This document shows, one piece after another, positions 1 through 4,669 of a stretch of DNA of 5,540 nucleotides (the stretch's first letter is position 1; each line of letters begins with the position of its first letter). This DNA is from an uncultured Janibacter sp. Lineage in GTDB: Bacteria; Actinomycetota; Actinomycetes; Actinomycetales; Dermatophilaceae. A model generated the notes under the pieces. It was not told the origin of the DNA and did not search any database. It saw only the letters and a list, made by a program, of their open reading frames with translations. The stretch lies in assembly GCA_946222495.1 (NCBI GenBank), contig CAMICF010000199.1:1-5540 (forward strand). The letters are read 5' to 3'. Both the position numbers and the translations under genes were made by a program.

Positions 1-432
1 GAGCCGTACCAGATCCTCAACGCCGCCGGCTTCGACCCGGAGCCCGGTGACGGCTCCGAGCACAACGCCGAGGTGCAGCGCGTCTACGACGGGGACGACG
101 ACACCGCCTGGACGACCGAGGGGTACTTCGACCCCGAGTTCGGGGGCGCCAAGGACGGGGTCGGCATCACCGTCGACCTCGGTCAGGCGCAGAAGATTAA
201 CGCCGTGACGCTCGACCTGCCGACGACGGCCAACGCCACGGTCTACGCCGGCGACGAGCCGACGAGGTCCGGTACGGAGATCGGCAGCACCGAGGGCGAG
301 GACGGCGAGGTCACCCTCGAGACGGATGACCCGACCGAGGCGCAGTACGTCACGGTCTGGTTCACCTCGCTCACGCAGAGCGAAGAGGACGGCCGGTACC
401 GGGCCGCCCTGAGCGAGATCACCGTACGGTGA
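1..432 (+). CDS. C-terminal fragment of a protein with a discoidin-like domain, upstream of sigM (partial)
   Basis: The reading frame is open from base 1 to a TGA at 430-432 and gives 143 visible residues; the start lies outside the window. The visible part resembles a discoidin (F5/8 type C-like) carbohydrate-binding beta-sandwich: VYDGDDDTAW early on, then GVGITVDLGQAQKINAVTLDL, then strand-rich sequence ending in LSEITVR. The segment is acidic and has no membrane span, as expected for an extracytoplasmic domain. In mycobacteria the gene before sigM is mviN/murJ, whose C-terminal extension carries a pseudokinase and an ectodomain of this kind; other actinobacteria split this into a separate murJ-linked protein. 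From context I infer that this is that ectodomain, probably working with lipid II flipping and peptidoglycan control. The fold is a moderately firm call. Whether it is fused to MurJ cannot be seen here. Its stop overlaps the GTG of sigM, so the two are probably co-transcribed and translationally coupled. Confidence 0.7.
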   Translation, partial: EPYQILNAAGFDPEPGDGSEHNAEVQRVYDGDDDTAWTTEGYFDPEFGGAKDGVGITVDLGQAQKINAVTLDLPTTANATVYAGDEPTRSGTEIGSTEGEDGEVTLETDDPTEAQYVTVWFTSLTQSEEDGRYRAALSEITVR

Positions 433-1070
433 CACCCGTGAGCACCCAGCACCTCGGAGAGGTCGACGACCGCATGCTCCTCCGGCGGCACGTCGAGGGC
501 GACGCAGAGGCCTTCGGCGAGCTCTACCGGCGCCACCGTGACCGCATGTGGGCCGTGGCCGTCGGTGTCTGCGGCGACCGCGAGATCGCGGCGGAGGGCG
601 TCCAGGAGGGCTTCATCGCCGCCTTCCGGCGAGCGGAGTCCTACCGCGGCGACGCGGCTGTGACGACGTGGCTCCACCGCATCGTCGTCAACTCCTGCAT
701 CGACGCGACCCGACGCCTCAAGCCCACCGCGGAGCTGACCGAGGCGGTCATGGCGACGGCTCCTGCCGGACCGGACCGGACCGGACAGGTCGACACCCGC
801 CTCACCGTCCACCAGGCCCTCCAGCGGCTGCCGGACGCCCAGCGCCTCGCCCTCGTGCTCGTCGACATGCACGGCGTGCCCGTGGCCGAGGCCGCCGAGA
901 TCCTCGACGTCCCACCCGGCACCATCAAGTCCCGGTGCGCGCGCGGGCGCGCGGCGCTCGCCACAGACCTCGAGGGGTCGGGCATCAGGGGCGAGGGAAC
1001 CTCTGGGCTGCCCACGACGTCAGACACATCAGGCCAGCACACGACGAAGGGAGGTGGCCATGACCGATGA
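429..1070 (+). CDS. sigM: ECF RNA polymerase sigma factor, SigM type
   Basis: This 213-residue protein is an extracytoplasmic-function sigma factor that directs RNA polymerase to stress promoters. Region sigma-2 spans about residues 19-96 and includes FGELYRRHRDRMWAVA, the QEGFIAAFRRAESYRG core-binding/-10 segment, and WLHRIVVNSCIDATRR. A linker at about 97-127 leads to region sigma-4 at about 128-176 (LQRLPDAQRLALVLVDMHG, then the helix-turn-helix VAEAAEILDVPPGTIKSRCARGR). Length and motifs fit the SigM family, and so does the position between the murJ region and trxBA. The GTG at 429 overlaps the previous stop (GTGA), which suggests coupling; a GTG at 438 is an alternative, and neither has a strong Shine-Dalgarno. 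A 34-residue tail follows sigma-4. It is low in conserved character, and its DNA holds a promoter candidate and the ribosome binding site of the next gene. The linker DNA has four tandem CCGGA units. Confidence 0.93.
   Translation: MTPVSTQHLGEVDDRMLLRRHVEGDAEAFGELYRRHRDRMWAVAVGVCGDREIAAEGVQEGFIAAFRRAESYRGDAAVTTWLHRIVVNSCIDATRRLKPTAELTEAVMATAPAGPDRTGQVDTRLTVHQALQRLPDAQRLALVLVDMHGVPVAEAAEILDVPPGTIKSRCARGRAALATDLEGSGIRGEGTSGLPTTSDTSGQHTTKGGGHDR
766..785 (+). repeat. Tandem pentanucleotide repeat (CCGGA)x4 inside sigM
   Basis: Four perfect head-to-tail copies of CCGGA lie at 766-770, 771-775, 776-780 and 781-785. They fall in the linker between sigma-2 and sigma-4 (around AGPDRTGQ, residues 113-120). 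Because the unit is five bases, gaining or losing one copy would shift the sigM frame before sigma-4. Confidence 0.9.
995..1021 (+). promoter_or_regulatory. ECF-type promoter candidate in the 3' end of sigM, driving the anti-sigma gene
   Basis: GGGAACC at 995-1001 is followed by exactly 16 bases and then CGTC at 1018-1021. This matches the general ECF pattern (GGAAC, 16-17 bases, CGTC) reported for SigM-like and other envelope-stress sigma factors. Transcription would start near 1028, about 30 bases before the anti-sigma ATG and upstream of its ribosome binding site. It sits in the poorly conserved tail of sigM, where coding constraint is low. The natural reading is that SigM, or a related ECF factor, feeds back on the gene for its own inhibitor. 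The sequence match is exact; use of the promoter is inferred. Confidence 0.6.
1047..1054 (+). promoter_or_regulatory. Strong ribosome binding site that sets the anti-sigma start
   Basis: AAGGGAGG lies five bases before the ATG at 1060. It favours that ATG over the in-frame GTG at 1054, which overlaps the site itself. The same bases encode the run of glycines at the end of SigM. Confidence 0.8.
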
Positions 1071-1842
1071 CCAGGACCCCACGGGCATGAGTCACCTGCT
1101 CGCCGGCCTCCGTGAGACCGGGCCGATGCCCGACGACCTCAACGACCGCATCCGCGCCAGCCTCGCTGGCGAGGAGGCCTCGCGGTCCGGCGTGCTGCCC
1201 GAGGACGCCGATCTGCAGGCCGGGCCCGAGAGCTCCGACGAGGAGCGCGAGGCCGCCGACCGGTCCGCCTTCTGGGCCGAGATGGACAACGACGGGCGCA
1301 GCCCGAGCCGACGCAGCACCCCCGCCGGACGCTGGGTGCTCGGCATCGCCGCTGCCGCGGTCGTCGTCATGGGCATCGGCGGGATCTTCGCCATCCGTGG
1401 TGGCGACGACTCCGCGGACGACTCCGCCGCGTCCGCCTCGCAGCAGGCCGGGTCCTCGGGCTCGGCATCCGAAGGCGAGTCGGCCCCCGCGGACCAGGAG
1501 ACCCCCGCCTTCGCCGTCACCGAGAGCGGTCGGACCTACACGAAGGACGGCTTCGGGGACCAGGCGAGCGAGGTCTATGCCAACCCCAACCAGGGCAAGG
1601 CCGTGAAGAACGACACCCTCCTCGGCTCCCTGGGCACCGCCGCCGGCGCCAAGGACTGCCTCACGCGGCTCGGCAGCCCCGAGCTCCAGCCGGTGGTCAT
1701 CGACGTCGCGACCTTCGGGGACACCCCCGGCGTGCTCATCATCGCCGAGCCGGTCCCCGAGGGCTCTCCCGAGGCCTGGGCGGTCACCACGGGGTGCGAG
1801 AAGATCTGGGACGGACCCACCGAGGTCAGCACCTCGGACTAA
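1060..1842 (+). CDS. Membrane anti-sigma factor, SigM-associated
   Basis: This 260-residue protein probably holds SigM at the membrane. The cytosolic part (about residues 1-90) includes HLLAGLRETGPMPDDLNDRIRASLAGEE, a helical segment typical of actinobacterial anti-sigma proteins, and is acidic overall. One membrane helix follows at about 92-112 (WVLGIAAAAVVVMGIGGIFAI). Next come a Ser/Ala/Asp/Glu-rich linker (about 116-150) and an extracellular domain of about 110 residues with two cysteines, C200 and C246. No HxxxCxxC zinc anti-sigma motif is present. Length and topology resemble RsmA (Rv3912), the mycobacterial anti-SigM of about 250 residues, but I have no alignment. The gene overlaps sigM by 11 bases. 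The ATG at 1060 is chosen for its strong ribosome binding site. An upstream ECF promoter candidate at 995-1021 suggests it can also be made independently. Function rests mostly on context and topology. Confidence 0.8.
   Translation: MTDDQDPTGMSHLLAGLRETGPMPDDLNDRIRASLAGEEASRSGVLPEDADLQAGPESSDEEREAADRSAFWAEMDNDGRSPSRRSTPAGRWVLGIAAAAVVVMGIGGIFAIRGGDDSADDSAASASQQAGSSGSASEGESAPADQETPAFAVTESGRTYTKDGFGDQASEVYANPNQGKAVKNDTLLGSLGTAAGAKDCLTRLGSPELQPVVIDVATFGDTPGVLIIAEPVPEGSPEAWAVTTGCEKIWDGPTEVSTSD
1820..1837 (+). other. Small hairpin at the end of the anti-sigma gene
   Basis: CCGAGGT (1820-1826) and ACCTCGG (1831-1837) form a perfect 7-bp stem with a CAGC loop, ending just before the TAA at 1840-1842. 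Weaker ACCGA/TCGGT pairing is possible at 1842-1859. There is no T-tract, so it is at best a weak terminator or attenuator separating the sigM unit from trxBA. Confidence 0.35.
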
Positions 1843-1865
1843 CCGATCATCCTCTCGGTCGGTCG

Positions 1866-1893
1866 TGGAACAGACGGGACCTACGATGGCGTT
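1866..1893 (+). promoter_or_regulatory. Candidate SigR/SigH-type (thiol-stress) promoter of trxBA
   Basis: In the 116-base gap before trxB, TGGAACA at 1866-1872 is followed by 17 bases and CGTT at 1890-1893. Streptomyces SigR and mycobacterial SigH promoters follow GGGAAY(A), 16-17 bases, cGTT, and trxBA genes are classic members of those regulons. Only the first G of the -35 deviates. Transcription would start near 1900, giving a leader of about 58 bases before the GTG at 1959. Function is inferred from the match and the target gene. Confidence 0.55.
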
Positions 1894-1945
1894 GTCATCG
1901 ACAGACCCCGCGCGGAGCACCTGGTGCTTCGCCCACCACCGACCT

Positions 1946-1950
1946 GAGGA
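1946..1950 (+). promoter_or_regulatory. Ribosome binding site that sets the trxB start
   Basis: GAGGA lies eight bases before the GTG at 1959. It supports that start over the much earlier in-frame ATG at 1794, which lies inside the anti-sigma gene, and over the in-frame GTG at 1986. Confidence 0.65.
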
Positions 1951-1958
1951 CCGACTTC

Positions 1959-2984
1959 GTGGCCGACGCCAACACCACCACCGACGTGCGCAATGTCATC
2001 ATCATCGGCTCCGGCCCCGCCGGCTACACGGCGGCCGTCTACGCGGCCCGGGCCAACCTTGAGCCGCTGATGTTCGAGGGCTCGGTCACTGCCGGTGGCG
2101 CCCTGATGAACACGACCGATGTGGAAAACTTCCCGGGGTTCACCGAGGGCGTCATGGGGCCGGACCTCATGCTCAACATGCGCGCCCAGGCCGACCGCTT
2201 CGGTGCCGAGATCGTCACCGACGACGTCACCGCGGTCTCCCTCGAGGGTGAGGTCAAGGTCGTCACCGACGGCGAGGGAAGGGAGCACCGCGCCCACGCG
2301 GTCATCCTCGCCATGGGCTCCGCCTACCGCGAGCTCGGCCTCCCCGACGAGAAGCGCCTCTCCGGTCACGGCGTCAGCTGGTGCGCCACGTGCGACGGCT
2401 TCTTCTTCCGCGACCAGGACATCCTCGTCGTCGGCGGTGGTGACTCCGCCGTCGAGGAGGCCACCTTCCTCACGAAGTTCGGTCGCTCCGTGACGATCGT
2501 CCACCGCCGTGACGAGCTGCGCGCCAGCAAGATCATGGCCGACCGCGCCTACGCCAACGACAAGATCTCCTTCGCCTGGAACTCCGAGGTCGTCGGCATC
2601 CACGGCGAGGACAAGGTCTCGGGCGTCACCCTCCGGGACACCGTCACCGGGGAGACCCGGGAGCTGGCCGCGACCGGCCTCTTCGTCGCGATCGGCCACG
2701 ACCCGCGCAACGAGCTCGTCCAGGGTGTCGTCGACCTGGACGACGAGGGCTATGTCCTCGTCGAGGGCCGCAGCACGCGGACCAACATCGACGGGGTCTT
2801 CGCCGCCGGCGACCTCGTCGACCACACCTACCGCCAGGCGATCACCGCCGCCGGCTCCGGCTGCTCCGCGGCGCTCGACGCCGAGCGGTGGCTCGCCGCG
2901 CGCGAGGAGGCGGCCGGCCCGAGCCCGGACCAGGCGCTCACCGCCCAGGAGAACCCCGTCGCCGGCACCGTCGGCGCCCGCTGA
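1959..2984 (+). CDS. trxB: Thioredoxin-disulfide reductase
   Basis: This 341-residue FAD enzyme moves electrons from NADPH through its redox-active disulfide to oxidised thioredoxin in the cytosol. The N-terminal FAD loop is VIIIGSGPAG (residues 13-22). The active-site pair is CATC (C142 and C145, in SWCATCDGFFF). The NADPH site has GGGDSA at 159-164 and HRRDELRAS from H182, including the arginines that typically contact the NADPH phosphate. The second FAD motif, GVFAAGDLVDHTYRQAITAAGSG, has G284 and D285. These show the low-molecular-weight bacterial TrxB type. The C-terminus runs about 25 residues beyond the usual AERWLA end (EEAAGPSPDQ onward) and looks disordered, making it slightly longer than the typical 310-335 residues. 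GTG at 1959 is chosen for its GAGGA site and because any longer start would run into the anti-sigma gene. trxA follows after 47 bases, so a trxBA operon is likely. Confidence 0.97.
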   Translation: MADANTTTDVRNVIIIGSGPAGYTAAVYAARANLEPLMFEGSVTAGGALMNTTDVENFPGFTEGVMGPDLMLNMRAQADRFGAEIVTDDVTAVSLEGEVKVVTDGEGREHRAHAVILAMGSAYRELGLPDEKRLSGHGVSWCATCDGFFFRDQDILVVGGGDSAVEEATFLTKFGRSVTIVHRRDELRASKIMADRAYANDKISFAWNSEVVGIHGEDKVSGVTLRDTVTGETRELAATGLFVAIGHDPRNELVQGVVDLDDEGYVLVEGRSTRTNIDGVFAAGDLVDHTYRQAITAAGSGCSAALDAERWLAAREEAAGPSPDQALTAQENPVAGTVGAR

Positions 2985-3016
2985 ACCACCCACACCCCAC
3001 ACCCCACGCTCCACCG

Positions 3017-3024
3017 AAAGGAAG
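3017..3024 (+). promoter_or_regulatory. Ribosome binding site of trxA
   Basis: AAAGGAAG lies seven bases before the ATG at 3032, at the end of a C/A-rich, almost G-free spacer (2985-3015) that should stay unstructured. Confidence 0.65.
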
Positions 3025-3031
3025 ACCCCCC

Positions 3032-3355
3032 ATGGCCACCACCCCGACCACCGATGCCACCTTCGACCAGGACGTGCTCCAGAGCGACACCCCCGTCCTC
3101 GTTGACTTCTGGGCCACGTGGTGCGGCCCGTGCCGCGCCGTCGCCCCCGTGCTGGAGGAGCTCTCCGGCCAGTACGACGGCAAGCTGAAGATCGTCAAGC
3201 TCGACACCGACGCCAACCCGGGCATCACCGCCCGCTACGGCATCACGTCGATCCCGACGATGCACGTCTTCCAGAACGGCGAGGTCGTCAAGACGCTCGT
3301 CGGCGCCATGCCGAAGCCCAAGCTGGTCAAGGAGCTTGAGCCCTTCGTCGGCTGA
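3032..3355 (+). CDS. trxA: Thioredoxin
   Basis: This 107-residue cytosolic protein is a classical thioredoxin that reduces protein disulfides and is recharged by the TrxB encoded just upstream. The active site is FWATWCGPCRAVAPVL, with C31 and C34 in the canonical WCGPC. D60 lies in KLDTDANPG. The cis-proline is P75 in ITSIPTMHVF, followed by NGEVVKTLVGAMPKPKL, the usual substrate-contact loop. The length is standard and the whole fold is present, with no signal peptide. The ATG at 3032 has AAAGGAAG upstream and lies 47 bases after trxB. A longer in-frame reading back to 2888 overlaps trxB and is not supported. The gene ends at a strongly structured intergenic region facing parB. Confidence 0.98.
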   Translation: MATTPTTDATFDQDVLQSDTPVLVDFWATWCGPCRAVAPVLEELSGQYDGKLKIVKLDTDANPGITARYGITSIPTMHVFQNGEVVKTLVGAMPKPKLVKELEPFVG

Positions 3356-3371
3356 GTTCCCGTTGCAGGAC

Positions 3372-3389
3372 AACAGGATTCGTCCTGTT
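3372..3389 (+). other. Hairpin with TTCG tetraloop downstream of trxA
   Basis: AACAGGA (3372-3378), loop TTCG, TCCTGTT (3383-3389) form a perfect 7-bp stem 16 bases after the trxA stop. The UUCG loop occurs only in the plus-strand RNA, so it probably belongs to the trxA transcript. CAGGAC at 3366-3371 can pair with GTCCTG at 3382-3387 as an alternative. Possible roles are an accessory terminator or 3'-end protection. Confidence 0.55.
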
Positions 3390-3394
3390 ATCGC

Positions 3395-3440
3395 ACATGA
3401 GAAGGGCCCCGGAGCTGTTGCTCCGGGGCCCTTCTCATGT
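3395..3440. terminator. Long perfect hairpin, bidirectional terminator between trxA and parB
   Basis: The arms at 3395-3414 and 3421-3440 pair perfectly over 20 bp around a CTGTTG loop; C3415-G3420 can add one more pair. The core is GGGCCCCGGAG against CTCCGGGGCCC. No T-run follows on either strand, as is common for actinobacterial hairpin terminators. Lying between convergent genes, it should stop both trxA and parB transcripts. Confidence 0.85.
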
Positions 3441-3442
3441 CG

Positions 3443-3456
3443 CGTCCACGTGGACG
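3443..3456. promoter_or_regulatory. 14-bp perfect palindrome with CACGTG core, next to the parB stop
   Basis: CGTCCACGTGGACG is identical to its reverse complement and has no spacer, so it looks like a protein-binding site rather than a hairpin. It ends one base before the parB stop codon. The CACGTG centre is the centre of parS (GTTTCACGTGAAAC), but only 8 of 14 positions agree, so it is not a consensus parS. Any binding function is unproven. Confidence 0.4.
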
Positions 3457-3457
3457 G

Positions 3458-4669
3458 TCACTCCTCGACGGCGTCGACACCCATCTGGTCGAGCACGCGG
3501 TGGAGGTCCTCCATCGAGGCGAACTCGATCATCATCCGGCCCTTGCGCTGACCCAGGTTGATCTTGACGCGGGTGTCGAGACGGTCGCTCAGCCGGGAGG
3601 CGAGGTCGTCGAGCTGCGGAGACCGCTCACCGGCGCGGGGGGCGGAGCGCTTCTCCTTCTCCGGCTCCATCCCGAGCGCCACGATCTCCTCGACGCTGCG
3701 CACGGAGAGACCCTCGGCCACGATGCGCTGCGCGAGCCGCTCCATCTGGGCACCGTCCTCGAGCGTGAGCAGCGCGCGTGCGTGCCCCGCGCTGAGGACA
3801 CCGGCGGCCACCCGTCGGGCGACCATGGGCGGCAGCCGCAGCAGACGAAGGGTGTTGGAGATCTGGGGGCGGCTGCGACCGATGCGGCGGGAGAGCTCCT
3901 CCTTGCTGCACCCAAAGTCATCGAGGAGCTGCTGGTAGGCGGCCGCCTCCTCGAGCGCGTTGAGGTTGCTGCGGTGGAGGTTCTCCAGCAGCGCATCGCG
4001 CAGGAGGTCCTCGTCGTCGGTCGTCTTGATGATCGCCGGGATGGTCTCCCGGTCGGCCTGACCGCTGGCGCGCCAACGACGCTCACCCATGATCAGCTCG
4101 AACTCGACGTCACCCTCCGCCGGCACACGCCGCACGACGATCGGCTGGAGGACGCCGATCTCGGAGATCGAGTGCACGAGCTCCGCCATGTCGTCCTCGT
4201 CGAAGACCTCACGTGGCTGCTTGGGGTTGGGACGGATCGCCGCGACGGGCACCTCGGCGTACGTCGCGCCGGGAACCGGCGTCAGGGTGGCACCCGAGGA
4301 CGCATCCGATGCCTCGTCCGTGGCCTCGTCGGCGATCGCCGTGTCGACTGGGCCGCGCTCCACGGACGGCGACTGCTCCTCCGTCGGCGGCGCCGTCGTC
4401 CCGCGGTCGTGCGCGGGGGCCTGGGCCCGGTGGACCGAGCCACCCGCCGTCTTCGAGGGCGAGTCCTTGGCGGTGGTGGAGCTCTCCGCCGCGCCGGCCG
4501 CCCGGTCCTCCGCCAGCATGCCGGCAGCGGTGTGCGGCACCTCGGGGGCCCGTTCCTGGTCCCGGAACCAGACGTCCACCGGTCGTTCGGCTGCCGGCCG
4601 GCCGGACACCGATGCGTCGGGGATCAGGGCTCCCAGGCCACGTCCGAGGCCACGTCGCTTCTCGCTCAT
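3458..4669 (-). CDS. parB: Chromosome-partitioning protein ParB
   Basis: This 403-residue CTP-dependent DNA clamp loads at parS sites near the origin, spreads, and works with ParA and SMC in chromosome segregation. The N-terminal MSEKRRGLGRGLGALIPD is the usual ParA-contacting peptide. A disordered linker follows at about 19-137, rich in Ala, Pro, Ser, Thr and acidic residues. The CTP-binding ParB/Srx domain starts at about 138 (VPVAAIRPNPKQPRE) and includes GERRWRA at 195-201 and ENLHRSNLNALEEA at 229-242. The parS-reading helix-turn-helix is at about 254-280 (CSKEELSRRIGRSRPQIS). The C-terminal dimerisation domain is at about 353-403. The ATG at 4669 is chosen because the protein then starts with the conserved peptide, because it overlaps the parA stop (ATGA), and because AAGGA lies six bases upstream (4676-4680). 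Its extra length over compact ParB proteins comes from the linker. Confidence 0.97.
   Translation of the reverse strand: MSEKRRGLGRGLGALIPDASVSGRPAAERPVDVWFRDQERAPEVPHTAAGMLAEDRAAGAAESSTTAKDSPSKTAGGSVHRAQAPAHDRGTTAPPTEEQSPSVERGPVDTAIADEATDEASDASSGATLTPVPGATYAEVPVAAIRPNPKQPREVFDEDDMAELVHSISEIGVLQPIVVRRVPAEGDVEFELIMGERRWRASGQADRETIPAIIKTTDDEDLLRDALLENLHRSNLNALEEAAAYQQLLDDFGCSKEELSRRIGRSRPQISNTLRLLRLPPMVARRVAAGVLSAGHARALLTLEDGAQMERLAQRIVAEGLSVRSVEEIVALGMEPEKEKRSAPRAGERSPQLDDLASRLSDRLDTRVKINLGQRKGRMMIEFASMEDLHRVLDQMGVDAVEE

Noticed and set aside
936..957. Alternating GC tract in sigM as a Z-DNA or recombination signal
   Set aside because: It is fully explained by Arg, Ala and Gly codons in the sigma-4 helix of a GC-rich gene, and nothing else supports a role.
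1054..1059. GTG 1054 as the anti-sigma start
   Set aside because: It overlaps the Shine-Dalgarno sequence that correctly positions ATG 1060.
985..1920. Long minus-strand reading frame opposite sigM and the anti-sigma gene
   Set aside because: It is antisense to two well supported genes and has a Gly/Val/Arg-rich low-complexity translation with no recognisable domain. This is a typical artefact of high GC content.
1794..1958. Upstream in-frame ATG extension of trxB
   Set aside because: It would overlap the anti-sigma gene, and the added sequence is Arg-rich and unlike TrxB N-termini. GTG 1959 has a ribosome binding site and fits the family length.
2387..2392. CACGTG cores in trxB (2387), trxA (3115) and parB (4210) as parS sites
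   Set aside because: None has palindromic flanks like parS. The trxB and trxA copies are explained by the codons of the active-site motifs.
1881..3014. 377-residue minus-strand frame opposite trxB
   Set aside because: The translation is biased in composition (Gly, Val, Asp, Ala) and mirrors trxB codons. trxB is certain from its motifs.
4271..4277. GGGAACC on the plus strand within parB as an ECF -35 element
   Set aside because: No CGTC or CGTT occurs 16-18 bases downstream, and it would be antisense to parB.
4594..4605. CCGGCCGGCCGG palindrome in parB
   Set aside because: It is a simple GC-rich run within Gly-Arg-Pro-Ala codons of the linker, with no other supporting signal.
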